DNA of 64,000 bases from Lepturacanthus savala (Eukaryota; Chordata; Actinopteri; Scombriformes; Trichiuridae), in the NCBI GenBank assembly GCA_030544235.1, contig CM060475.1, positions 8,017,420 to 8,081,419 on the forward strand, written 5' to 3'. The translations under genes and the position numbers were made by a program. Below, piece by piece: positions 47,201 to 60,039 of this stretch (the stretch's first letter is position 1; each line of letters begins with the position of its first letter). The notes under the pieces were generated by a model. It was not told where the DNA came from, made no database searches, and was given only the letters and a program-made list of their open reading frames with translations.

Positions 47201-50200
47201 ACGCTCTGTACTACACTGGCGTGAAGGTCGACATCAGGGCGGCGGTGGCGTGGCTGATGCAGCCATCTCTGGACCTGCAGCTGAACCGGTTGCAGTCGTC
47301 AGGACGGACGGTGAAGCTGGTGCTGACCGCCCGCCTGTCACAGGTTGTGGAGGTGGAGCTAGCGCAGCGCCAGCAGAGGTCGTGGGTCATGATTGAGTCC
47401 ATTAACAGGACTCGGACGGTGGTCCTGGGCAGCCGGACTCAGATGGACTGTAAGGTGCGCGGCTCGGAGCGGCCGGTCGTCGCCTGGACACTGCCGGACG
47501 GCTCCAGACTGGAGGCGCTGCGCGGCGGCCGGGGCGACGGCGTGTCCATTGCAGCTGACGGGCGCCTGCTCATCGAATCGGTCGCCCACGCCCACGCCGG
47601 AACCTATTACTGCGTCGCTAAGGTCCAGGGCGACCTGGCCGTGCTGCCGGTCCTACTTACAGTACAGGACTACTCTGGTCCACCTCCAGGGGGCGAGGCC
47701 ACCCCCCCCATCGAGGCATTTGCAGGGAACCCGCTGTCACTGCCGTGCACCACGTCCGGTTCCCCCGACGCCGACATCAGCTGGGTTCTACCAAACAGCA
47801 GGATGGTTAGTTTCCAAACCAACTCATCCAGGACGGTGGTTTATCCCAATGGGACCCTGCACCTCCCTCAGACCACGCTGCAGGACGCCGGGTATTACAA
47901 ATGCGTCGCTGTGAACCAGCACGGCGTGGACACGCTGGTCTCAAGGATCTCCGTGAGACGCCGAGGTCTCATCAGACCTTTGAGGAAGTTTCCGGCGCGA
48001 CCTCAGTCTGCTGCAGGGATCAACACCAAGATCAAAGTCCCCACCGAGGAGCCGGAGGAGGCATCAGGAGACACTGAGGTTCTTCAGGAGGAATCTCCAA
48101 AACACCCGGATCCCCTAAGAAGGAGGGTCCCAGGAGTTCTGGTCCCAGGCAGAAGGGGGGTACACCCGTCGAGGTTCCAGAGACCACCCGTACCCCGGAA
48201 ACCTGTGGGTTCACGCGTCGAAGACGGTAAGAACGTCGGTGAAAGCAGCAGGAGGAGGATTAACGTGTCGAAGACTAAGATCGACCCAGAGAAGTGGGCC
48301 GATATTCTGGCAAAGATCCGAGACAAAAACGTTCAGACGGCCGTGACGACGAGTCCAGACCAGAACCAGAACCAGCACCAGCAGGAGTATACAGAAGGAT
48401 CCTCAGATGGCGTCACTACGCTGGAGAAACAGGGGCAAGACGGGACCACAGAACCACAATTAGAGACTAATAAACACGTTATACAAGGCCAAGAGGCACA
48501 TGTGACGCCTGAGAGCTCCACCGCATACATGACGTCAACCCGCCAACACGCTAATCCCCACACGACACATGACGTCCAGCACACGACTCCTGGTCCAAAC
48601 CTGGAGCCACAGACGACTTCAAGCGGCGTGTTTTCCCTTCCTGGTTCCGCTGCTGTTTCCCAACACGTTTGGCAGGAAAACGCTGCGTCTCTCAGTCCGT
48701 TTTCTCCACGGGAAGAAAACCACAGCCCAGATGTTGGCGGAGTCGGACCGGCTGATTGGTCGGAGAACGACAAAGAAGAGTCGGCGTCAAGCAGAGCGGA
48801 AAACTCTCTTGATGATTTACAGACGACAGCAGCTTCTTTCACGGCGGATTTTCTGCCAACTGTTCAGAAGCAGCCTGAAGAACAATCGCCTCCACGTGTC
48901 CGGCAGCAGAATTCCAGGAGAAGGAACGGAGGTCGGAGGAGGAACCAGAACAGGAGGAAACAGAAGCAGGCCTCCCAGACGCTAAAAATAGACCCAGTAG
49001 AGGTTCTGAGTGCCAGCTTCGGTCCGACTGTTCCATCCTCCCGGAGCCAAACGCCGTCATCAGGCAGCCTGAGTCATCCTGGGGAACCCACAGAACCCCC
49101 CTCGCCACGAGCCACTCCCCCCGGTGTGAAGCCTCTGGCCAAACCTCAGCCTGAAACCACATCAGTGACTCAGACCAGTTCCCAAATGACCCCCAGAACC
49201 TCTGGGAGTTGGGATGTGTTCTCAGGGTTTACGAGTCGCCCTGAGAGACCCTCAGAGGCCCAGAGGTCAGAGGTTGAACCTGTGTCACGCTCCGTAGTAA
49301 CTGATTTCAAGGAGAATCAATCAGAGCAAGACTTCACCTGGACCACGAAGCCCCGACAGGATGAGGAAGAACCTCCTCCTGGTTCCGTTTTCACGCGTGA
49401 ACCCATGTTGACCTCTGGCTCGATAACGACACCCAGCCTGTTTTATGATGCAGTTTTTAAGACGGTTCAGGTTACCCCGGCAACAACAACTTCTACCGAG
49501 GGATCTGAACCCAGTTCCAGTCCAATCTGGACCACAAGCAATGATTCGGGGCTAGAAACCGTCGTCACAACAGCCTCGTCGGAGCCTGATCCGCTGATCC
49601 CGGTGCCACGGGTCACGCTGCCTGAACCCCCGAGGATCCACGGCGCTCCAGACGACCTCCAACAGGTCCGACCCCTCACCACGTCAGAGCCAGAGACCGG
49701 ACCGGACCCGCTGAGTCCATCATCTGAGCAGAAACTGGATCTGAATCCACCTTCTCCGGAACTAACAGCACCTGACGATGAGACCACCAGACCACAACCT
49801 GATCATCAGACCACATTACTACCACCTGATCACCAGACCGCTAGACTACAACCTGATCATCAGACCACCAGACTACAACCTGATCATCAGACCACCAGAC
49901 CACAACCTGATCATCAGACCACCAGACTACCACCTGATCACCAGACCGCTAGACCAAAACCTGTTTATCAGACCAGTAGACCACAACCTGATCACCAAAC
50001 CGCTAGACCAAAACCTGTTTATCAGACCAGTAGACCACGACCTGATCACCAGACCACCAGACCACAACCTGATCACCAGACCACCAGACCACAACCTGAT
50101 CACCAGACAACGACACCAAAACCTGATCACCAGACCACCAGACCACAACCTGATCACCAGACAACGACACCAAAACCTGATCACCAGACCACCAGACCAA

Positions 50201-53200
50201 ATCCTGTTTATCAGACCAGTAGACCACGACCCGATCACCAGACCACCAGACTACCACCGGATCACCAGATGACCAGACCACAACCTGATCACCAGACCAC
50301 CAGACCAAAACCTGATCACCAGACCACCAGACCAAAACCTGATCACCAGACCACCAGACCAAAACCCGATCACCAGACCACCAGACCAAAACCTGATCAC
50401 CAGACCACCAGGCCCGTGCCACCACCGGTCCCCGTCCCCCCCACAATCACCTCAGCCTGGACTCATCCATCTGGACAGAAACCAGTAACCAGAGCTCCGG
50501 GCGAGTCCCGGAGGCCCCAGTCACCTGGACCAGGACCAGGTCTCAGGGGGAAGCCCAGGATCACCAGCAGGTCCCAGACCTTCACGGTTAAAGCCGAAGC
50601 TGATGCTCGGCTGGTCTGCGACGCCGCAGGAGAACCGGAGCCCTTCCTGTCCTGGACTAAAGTCAGCAGCGGTATGTAGGACCAGACCCAGGATCCAGGT
50701 CCTGGAAAACCACCTCGGGAAATGGAAATAATTAAATGTGTGTTAGAGCCCAGAAATATTTGAGCTGAAATATGAGTAAAGGCTGGATGAATGTCAGAGA
50801 TGAAGGTTTCTTTGCTCCAAGATAAAGCTGAACACTGGACAGTGGATTCATGGAGGGTTTTACTATTAATTGTATTGTATTGAAAGTGGACATGCTTTTA
50901 TTTTGAAGGCCCCAGGAAGTGATCAGGTTTGTTGCTGCTGTTAGGTAGGTTGTTATTGATTAGTATAGGTTGTTATTGGTTGTTATTGATTAGTATAGGT
51001 TGTTATTGATTAGTATAGGTTGTTATTGGTTGTTATTGATTATTATTGATTATTAGAAGTTGTTATTGGTTATTATTGGTTATTATTGATTATTATAGTT
51101 TGTTATTGATTATTATTGGTTATTATAGGTTGTTATTGGTTATTATTGATTATTTTTGATTATTGATTATTATTGTTTATTATTGGTGTTTATAGGTTGT
51201 TATTGGTTATTATTGATTATTATATGTTGTTATCGGTTATTATTGGTGTTTATAGGTTGTTATTGGTTATTATTGATTATTATATGTTGTTATTGGTTAT
51301 TATTGGTGTTTATAGGTTGTTATTGATTATTATAGGTTGTTATTGATTATTATTTGTTGTTATTGGTTATTAATGGTGTTTATAGGTTGTTATTGATTAT
51401 TATAGGTTGTTATTGATTATTATAGGTTGTTATTGATTATTATTGGTTGTTATTGGTTATTAATGGTGTTTATAGGTTGTTATTGATTATTAGTGGTTAT
51501 TATTGGTGTTTATAGGTTGTTATTGGTTATTAATGGTGTTTATAGGTTGTTATTGGTTATTATTGATTATTATTGATTATTATTAGATATCATTGGTTAT
51601 TATAGGTTCTTATTGGTTATCATTGGTTGCTATTGGTTATTATTGGTTATTATTGATTATTAGAGGTTGTTATTGATTATTATTGGTTATTATTGATTAT
51701 TATAGGTTGTTATTGATTATTATTAATTATTGGATATCATTGGTTATTATACGTTGTTATTGGTTGTTATTGGTTATTATTGGTTATTATTGATTATTAT
51801 AGGTTGTCATTGATTATTATTGGATATTATTGGTTATTATAGGTTGTTATTGATTATTATTGGATATTATTGGTGTTTATAGGTTGTTATTGGTTATTAT
51901 TGATTATTATATGTTGTTATTGGTTATTATTGGTGTGTATAGGTTGTTATTGGTTATTATTGATTATTATTGATTATTATTGGTTATTATTGATTATTAT
52001 TGGTTATTATTGATTATTATATGTTGTTATTGGTTATTATTGGTTGTTATTGGTTATTATTGGTGTTTATAGGTTGTTACTGATTATTAGTGGTTATTAT
52101 TGATTATTATAGGTTGTTATTCATTATTATTGGTTGTTATTGATTATTATTGGTGTTTATAGGTTGTTATTGATTATTAGTGGTTATTATTGATTATTAT
52201 AGGTTGTTATTCATTATTATTGGTTGTTATTGATTATTATTGGTTGTTATTGGTTCTTATTGGTTATCATTGGTTGCTATTGGTTATTATTGGTTATTAT
52301 TGATTATTAGAGGTTGTTATTGATTATTATTGGATATTATTGATTATTATAGGTTGTTATTAATTATTATTGGATATTATTGATTATTATAGGTTGTCAT
52401 TGATTATTATTGGTTATTATTGGTTGTTTTTGGTTATTATTGGTTATTTAGACTCCTTCTGGTTCTTTTTGCATTTTAAACCTTCCTCTAGTATCTTGTA
52501 TACCTTCTGATCTTCAGTTCTTCCCCCTCCAGGAGCCAGCATCGCCCAGAACACCAAGGTCCAGAGGTTCGAGGTCCACCAGAACGGTTCTTTGATCATC
52601 AGGGACTCTCAGCCCCTGGACGGGGGTCAGTACCTGTGCCTGGTCCAGAACCAGTTTGGCACAGACCGGCTCCTGGTGAACCTGGTGGTCCTGTCCCAGC
52701 CCCCCCGGGTCCTGCAGCCGCGTCACCGAGACGTGTCGGTGCGTCTGGGCGGGACCGTGGACCTGGACTGCGAGGTGGAGGGGCACCCGGCGCCCCGGGT
52801 CACGTGGGTCCTGCCGAACCACGTCCAGATGGCGACGGCGTCGGCGGCCTCCCCTCAGCGGGTATGGGTCCTGGTTAACGGGACCCTGCGGGTCAGCCGG
52901 ACTGGTCCCGCTGACAGCGGCGTCTATAAATGTGTGGGCAGCAGCGCGGCGGGGGCCGACACCGTCTCCGTTCACCTCCACGTCACCGTGGCGCCGCCGG
53001 AGTTCCAGCAGGTGCAGCAGGAGACCTGGACTCTGGCGGAGGGGGGCGACGCGTACATCCACTGCAGCCCTGCCGGGACGCCGCCTCACGCCATCCGTTG
53101 GGTAGCCCCCGACGGATCGCGGGTCACCACCGCGTCGATGCCCGTCACTGGACGCCACCGCGTCCTCTACCCCAACGGGACCCTGCACCTGAGGGGGTTG

Positions 53201-54337
53201 GGCCCCGCCGACGCTGGCAGGTACGAGTGCACGGCCGGTAATGGGCTGGCCGCCAAAAGGAGGACCGTGGTCCTGAATATCAAGACCAGACCGGACTCCA
53301 AGGCCAGCATCACCACCTCCTCCCCCCTCAAAACCGACGTCATCTACGGGGACCGGCTGCAGTTGGACTGCCTCGCCGCCGGGCAACCAGAACCACGGAT
53401 CATCTGGAGGACGCCCTCCAAGAAACTGGTCGACGCCCACTACAGGTACGGACCAATAGAAACAGCTGAAAGTCTGAAAATATCATAGTACTACTGCTAC
53501 TGGGGCATGGTCATAACTACTACTTCTACTACTACTACTGCTACTACTACTACTGCTACTACTACTACTACTGCTACTACTACTGCTACTACTACTACTA
53601 GTACTACTGCTACTACTACTACTACTACTACTACTATTAGTACTACTGCTACTGCTACTACTCCTACTACTACTACTGCTACTACTGCTGCTACTACTGC
53701 TATTAGTACTACTGCTACTGCTACTACTCCTACTACTACTACTGCTACTACTAGTACTGCTACTCCTACTACTACTACTGCTACTACTAGTACTACTGTT
53801 ACTACTACTGCTACTACTACTATTAGTACTACTGCTACTGCTACTCCTCCTACTACTACTACTGCTACTACTAGTACTATTGCTACTACTACTGCTACTA
53901 CTCCTACTACTACTACTACTGCTACTACTACTACTACTACTACTACTACTAGTAGTAGTACTACTGCTACGACTGCAGCATGGTCTGTTACCACTACTGC
54001 TACTACTTTTACTAGTGCTACTACTACTATTACTGCTACTATTGCAGCATGGTCTGTTACTACTACTCCTACTACTTCTACTGCTACTACTAGTACTACT
54101 ACTACTACTACTACTACTACTAGTAGTAGTACTACTGCTACTACTATTACTGCTACTATTGCAGCATGGTCTGTTACTACTACTCCTACTACTTCTACTG
54201 CTACTACTAGTACTACTACTACTACTACTACTACTAGTAGTAGTAGTACTACTGCTACTACTACTGTTACTACGACTACTACTACTACTACTACTACTGC
54301 AGCATGGTCTGTTACTACTACTACTACTGTTACTACG

Positions 54338-54374
<37 letters not shown>

Positions 54375-57300
54375 CTACTACTACTAGTGCTACTACTAAT
54401 AATGCTACCACTACTGCTACTACTGCAGCATGGTCTGTTATTATTACTACTGTTACTACTAGTGGTACTACTACTACTGCTACTACCACTACCACTCCTA
54501 CTACTACTAGTGCTACTACTAATAATACTACCACTACTACTACTACTACTTTTACTACTGCTGCTACTACTACTACTACAAGTACTACTGCTACTACTAG
54601 TACTGTTACTACTACTAGTGCTACTCCTACTACTATTACTACTAGTGCTACTTATAACCATACTACTACTACTACTATTACTAGTGCTACTACTAATAGT
54701 AATACTACTACTGCAGCATGGTCTGTTACTACTACTCCTACTACTTCTACTGCTACTACTACTACTAATACTACTACTCCTGCTACTACTAGTACTGTTA
54801 CTCCTACTACTACTGGTGCTACTTCTACTACTACTACTACTACTCCTGCTACTACTACTATGACTACTACTACTACTATTACTATTATTACTACTGCAGC
54901 ATGGTCTGATCTACTACTCCTACTACTTCAACTGGTACTACTACTACTACTAGTGCTACTACTAATACTAATACTACTACTGCTGCTACTACTAGTACTG
55001 TTACTACTACTACTACTACAACTTACTTACTACTACTACAATCACGGATACTACTACTTTACTAGTGCTACTACTAATACTGCTACTACTACTGCAGCAT
55101 GGTCTGTTACTACTACTGCTACTGCTACAACTTCAACTGCTACTGCTACTACAAGTGCTACTACTAATACTAATACTACTACTGCTGCTACTACTAGTAC
55201 TGTTACTACTACTACTACTCCTACTACTACTAGTACTACTACTTGTTCAGAGTATTTCATGATCAGTCTAAACCTATAGCAGCAGAACAACCAGTACTTT
55301 CTAGAAGCTTCTCCAAAACTGAAAGTCTTCAACGTCCCCTCTCGTTTCTCCTGCAGCTTCGACCCTCAGGTCCAGGTGTTCCCCAACGGCAGCATCACCG
55401 TCCGCTCCGTGACCGACAAAGACGCCGGGGACTACCTTTGCGTGGCCAGGAACCGGCTGGGCGACGCCTACGTGGTTCTCCGAGTCAACGTCCTGACGCG
55501 TCCCGCCAAGATCGAGCACAAGCAGCAGAGGACCAGCCAGGAGGTCCTGTACGGAGGCGACCTGAAGGTGGACTGCGTGGCCTCGGGACTCCCCAACCCC
55601 GAGATCAGCTGGGCCCTGCCTGATGGAACCATGGTGAACCCCGTCAAGCACCGGGATGGAGGCATCAACCCCGTCAAACACCGGGACGGAGGCAGCGGAG
55701 GCCGCAGTCGCAGGTACCAGGAGACCATTAGTCCAGTTCATCAATTAGATCAAGACCACAGGTCTAAACAAAAAAGTAGGAAGGGGTCTTTTTCAGGGTT
55801 TAACTGTCGGTTTCTCACCTGTGGACAGGTATGTGGTTTTTGACAACGGGACGCTCTACCTGAACGACGTGGACCTGCGGGAGGAGGGGGACTACACCTG
55901 TTACGCTGAGAACCAGCTGGGTAAAGACGAGATGAAGGTCAAGGTGAAGATCAAAGTTTCAACTTCGCCCCCTAAAATCACAGATAAAGATTTCAAACCC
56001 GTCCGGGTTTTCTACGGAGAGACGACGTCGCTCAGGTGCGACGCCAAAGGAGAACCGACGCCCGTCTTCACGTGGTTTTCACCCACCAACAGAGTGATCC
56101 GGCCGGTCTTAGACAAGTACCAGGTCCTGAATGACGGGACCCTGGTGGTGCAGAAGGTGCAGCGTTTCGATGGAGGAAACTACACTTGCACCGCCAGGAA
56201 CCGGGCGGGACAGGACCAGAAAGTGGTCCAGCTGGAGGTCCTGGTGACGCCGCCGCTGATCAACGGTCTGATCGGGACTGAAAACTCCATCGGGGTCTCT
56301 GCGGTCCAGGATCAGAGGAAGTTGGTGGATTGTGTTGCAAAGGGGACTCCCGCGCCCCGCATCATGTGGGTCCTGCCGGGAAACTTGATCTTGCCTGCCC
56401 CGTACTCCAGCAACAGGATCTCGGTCCACCAGAACGGGACCCTGGAGATCCGGTCCCCGAAGAGGACAGACTCAGGGAAATTGGCCTGTATTGCTCGTAA
56501 CGAAGGGGGGGAGGTCAGGCTGCTGGTCCACCTGGATGTTCAGGAGCCTGTCGAGAGGCTGCAGACCGGAGGATCCGGGACAGACCGCCAGTCCCTGACT
56601 GTGGGGACCACAATGACCCTGAACTGCTCCTCTGAGGGGGCGGCCTTACCTCACATCACCTGGATCCTCCCCAATGGGACGCCGTTACTGAGGGGGGCCC
56701 GGACCGCCAAGTTCTTCCACCGGCCCGACGGCTCCCTGGTCATCAGTAACCCGTCATTGGCCGACGCCGGAGCGTACCGCTGCCAGGGGCGGAGCCCTGC
56801 CGGCCTGGTGGACCAAACGGTCACGTTGACCCCGGGGAGGAAACCGGAGATCACCAACAGGTACAACGCACCCGTCAGCGTCATGAACGGCGAAACGCTG
56901 CTGCTCCACTGCCTGAGCGGCGCCGAACCCATCAGACTGACCTGGACCCTGCCCAGCGGCGTGGTCCTGAACCGGCCGCAGCGAGCCGGGCGCTACGCCG
57001 TCCTGGCCAACGGGACTCTGGCCATCCGTCAGGCGTCGGTCTACGATCGCGGCTCCTACGCCTGCCGCGCCGCCAACGAGTACGGCAGCGCGCTACTCCC
57101 CGTCTCCGTGGCGGTGGTGGCATACCCGCCCCGCATCACCAGCGGGCCCGCGGCCGTGACCTACGCCAAGCGGGGCGTCGCCGTCCAGCTGAACTGCGTT
57201 GCGGCCGGGGTCCCCAGGGCCGAGGTCGCCTGGGAAACGCCCGACAAAACCCGCCTGGCCGCCACCGCCCAGCCACGAGTCTTCGGCAACAAGTACCTGC

Positions 57301-57419
57301 ACCCCCAGGGGTCCTTGGTCATCCAGAACCCGACCCCCAGGGACGCCGGCGTCTACAGGTGCACGGCGAGGAACGCAGCTGGCGTGGACTCCAGGACCAC
57401 GCTACTCAACGTGTTCTGA
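44279..57419 (+). CDS. mxra5: matrix-remodelling-associated protein 5 (LRR plus 12 Ig domains)
   Basis: Seven coding exons join in phase to 2507 codons plus stop: 44279-44448, 45785-45914, 46062-46452, 46700-50671, 52533-53445, 55357-55713 and 55829-57419. The product is a secreted matrix glycoprotein (adlican). A Leu/Val-rich signal peptide covers about residues 1-20. A cysteine-rich LRR cap (CPSPCSCP), leucine-rich repeats to about 200 and the LRR C-cap NPWTCDCNLAWIQDWN follow. A conserved block lies between the C-cap and Ig1 (EKYERLWRLIAYYSSVP, YRQDAERDALYYTG). Ig1 and Ig2 lie at about 465-655. A Thr/Pro/Ser-rich linker runs to about 1510. Ten more Ig domains reach the end, each with the Cys-Trp-Cys core and frequent NGT sites. 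The total of 12 Ig domains matches human MXRA5 (2828 aa). The 3972-base exon 4 matches the giant exon of the family. The start is ATG 44279, at the beginning of the signal peptide. Oddities are the 9-residue repeat in the linker and a 10-residue duplication in Ig7. Confidence 0.95.
44462..45715 (+). repeat. ~47-bp minisatellite with acceptor-like TTGTTGTTTTAG (MXRA5 intron 1)
   Basis: About 28 units of 39-47 bp: TGTTACCTGTTGTCTTGTTG, then TTTTAGTCCAGGAACAAACA, then AACACTC. Each unit carries T-rich TTGTTGTTTTAG/TCCAGG, which looks like a 3' splice site. The real acceptor, after a GTTTGTTTGTTTGTTTTAG tract, is at 45784. The array starts about 14 bases inside the intron. Confidence 0.95.
46500..46605 (+). 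repeat. 20-bp TCTAGGAGGGAACTCCAGGG repeat (MXRA5 intron 3)
   Basis: Four to five copies of a 20-bp unit in the short intron between the LRR exon and the giant exon. Confidence 0.9.
49783..50412 (+). repeat. 27-bp in-frame coding minisatellite in MXRA5 exon 4
   Basis: Twenty-three tandem 27-bp units encode a 9-residue repeat of the form TTRPQPDHQ, with TTRPKPDHQ, TARPKPVYQ, TTRLPPDHQ and TTTPKPDHQ variants. It occupies roughly residues 1259-1468 of the linker. The unit length is a multiple of 3, so expansion keeps the frame. It is rich in Thr and Pro (possible O-glycosylation) with regular Asp-His and Arg/Lys. Confidence 0.97.
50672..50934 (+). other. MXRA5 intron 4, unique start
   Basis: Donor GTATGT and unique sequence. 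It contains the 17-mer GCTTTTATTTTGAAGGC near 50894, also present near 35573. Confidence 0.55.
50935..52455 (+). repeat. TTATTGGTTATTATTGATTA minisatellite (MXRA5 intron 4)
   Basis: Around 130 short units (9-12 bp) of TTATTGGT, TATTGATTAT, TATAGGTTGT and TTATTGGTGTTTATAGG in shifting order. Some 60-110 bp blocks are repeated (for example around 51190, 51240 and 51300). Confidence 0.94.
53490..55255 (+). repeat. TAC/ACT trinucleotide satellite with recurring GCAGCATGGTCTGTTA (MXRA5 intron 5)
   Basis: Almost 1.8 kb of ACT/TAC trinucleotides with GCT, AGT, CCT and GTT substitutions. It is punctuated about eight times by ACTGCAGCATGGTCTGTTAC (near 53971, 54044, 54163, 54299, 54425, 54713, 54894 and 55094). 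Frames on both strands stay open as poly-Thr, poly-Leu, poly-Ser or poly-Val. That is an artefact of the trinucleotide, and the array is intronic. Confidence 0.96.
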
Positions 57420-57880
57420 CGGACCGGACCGTACTGTATCTGCCCAACAACTGCCGCGAAAAACCCCAAAACGGTTTGAACTCGACAAAAACTACTGTGA
57501 CGTTGAAACCAAGCTGCTGTTTCCAGGACGAGGTTTTAGGGTTTTAAGGGGATTAAGCTGGTTTCAGGGATCCTGGTCCAGCAGCTGGTCCTGGTTCTAG
57601 CAGCTAGTCCTGGTCCATCCAGTCAAACAAACCAAATATAATATAAAGGAAAATATTGTTTAAGTTCGTTTTTCTCTGGTCGTTTCGTCTCTGAATCGAA
57701 TCTCTTTGTAAATTATTTGCCTTCGACTGTGATTTACGACAAGTTTTAATAAAGAAAATGTTTCATCTCTTTCTACTGGGACTTTATTGATTATTGATTA
57801 TTATAATAAAGAACAATCAGTTCTCCTCCACTGATATTGATCAGAAACATGTTTATTGGGTGATTTGATATTTTCACAAC
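57420..57880 (+). other. MXRA5 3' UTR and flank
   Basis: Unique sequence following TGA. AATAAA at 57748-57753 is the likely polyadenylation signal, followed by TGTTTCATCTCTTTCT. Confidence 0.65.
57748..57753 (+). other. polyadenylation signal AATAAA (MXRA5)
   Basis: Canonical hexamer 329 bases after the stop codon with a downstream U/GU-rich element. Confidence 0.65.
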
Positions 57881-57884
57881 AAAA

Positions 57885-59980
57885 AGCGTATAATATTATA
57901 TAACTATAACATTATATAACAATAATATTATATAACAATAATATTATATAACAATAATATATAACAATATTATATAACAATAATATATAACAATAATATA
58001 TAACAATAATATTATATAACAATATTATATAACAATAATATCATTATATAACAATAATAACATTATATAACAATAATATCATTATATAACAATAATATCA
58101 TTATATAACAATAATAACATTATATAACAATAATATCATTATATAACAATAATAACATTATATATTATTAATATCATTATATAACAATAATATCATTATA
58201 TAACAATAATATCATTATATAACAATAATAGCATTATATAACAATAATAGCATTATATAACACAATAATATCATTATATAACACAATAATAACATTATAT
58301 AACAATAATAACATTATATAATAATATCATTATATAACAATAATATCATTATATAACAATAATAACATTATATAACAATAATATCATTATATAACAATAA
58401 TAACATTATATATTATTAATATCATTATATAACAATAATATCATTATATAACAATAATATCATTATATAACAATAATAGCATTATATAACAATAATATCA
58501 TTATATAACAATAATATCATTATATAACAATAATAACATTATATAACAATAATAACATTATATAACAATAATAGCATTATATAACAATAATAACATTATA
58601 TATCAATAATATCATTATATAACAATAATATCATTATATAACAATAATAGAATTATATAACAATAATATCATTATATAACAATAATAACATTATATAACA
58701 ATAATAGCATTATATAACAATAATAGCATTATATAACACAATAATATCATTATATAACACAATAATAACATTATATAACAATAATAACATTATATAATAA
58801 TATCATTATATAACAATAATATCATTATATAACAATAATAACATTATATAACAATAATATCATTATATAACAATAATAACATTATATATTATTAATATCA
58901 TTATATAACAATAATATCATTATATAACAATAATATCATTATATAACAATAATAGCATTATATAACAATAATAGCATTATATAACAATAATAACATTATA
59001 TATCAATAATATCATTATATAACAATAATATCATTATATAACAATAATAACATTATATATCAATAATATCATTATATAACAATAATATCATTATACAACA
59101 ATAATAACATTATATAACAATAATAGCATTATATAACAATAATAACATTATATAACAATAATATCATTATATAACAATAATAACATTATATAACAATAAT
59201 AACATTATATAACAATAATAACATTATATAACAATAATAGCATTATATAACAATAATAACATTATATATCAATAATAGCATTATATAACAATAATATCAT
59301 TATATAACAATAATAACATTATATAACAATAATATCATTATATAACAATAATAACATTATATAACAATAATAACATTATATAACAATAATAACATTATAT
59401 AACAATAATAACATTATATATCAATAATATCATTATATAACAATAATAGCATTATATAACAATAATAGCATTATATAACAATAATAGCATTATATAACAA
59501 TAATAGCATTATATAACACAATAATATCATTATATAACACAATAATAACATTATATAACAATAATAACATTATATAATAATATCATTATATAACAATAAT
59601 ATCATTATATAACAATAATAACATTATATAACAATAATATCATTATATAACAATAATAACATTATATAACAATAATATCATTATATAACAATAATAACAT
59701 TATATATCAATAATATCATTATATAACAATAATATCATTATATAACAATATTATCATTATATAACAATAATAGCATTATATAACAATAATAACATTATAT
59801 ATCAATAATATCATTATATAACAATAATATCATTATATAACAATAATAACATTATATAACAATAATATCATTATATAACAATAATATTATTATATAACAA
59901 TAATAGCATTATATAACAATAATATTATTATATAACAATAATAACATTATATAACAATAATAACATTATATAACAATAAG
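57885..59980. repeat. ~20-bp AACAATAATATCATTATATA minisatellite
   Basis: About 105 units of AACAATAATATCATTATATA or AACAATAATAACATTATATA, with GCATT and ATCAATA variants. Blocks carrying AACACAATAATATC and TATTATTAATATC recur near 58150, 58410 and 58890, and near 58260, 58740 and 59520, indicating several higher-order duplications of about 480-780 bp. It is almost free of G. Confidence 0.95.
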
Positions 59981-60039
59981 GTTCTATAATACAGGTGGAT
60001 CTGTACTAGATCTGGATGTGGACCTGGACCTGGATCTGG

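Noticed and set aside
49778..50446. Alternative-frame and antisense open frames over the MXRA5 repeat
   Set aside because: Shadows of the 27-bp coding repeat; the MXRA5 frame carries the conserved flanking domains.
53507..55279. 590-codon Thr-rich plus-strand frame and Ser/Val-rich minus-strand frames
   Set aside because: Product of the TAC/ACT trinucleotide repeat inside MXRA5 intron 5.
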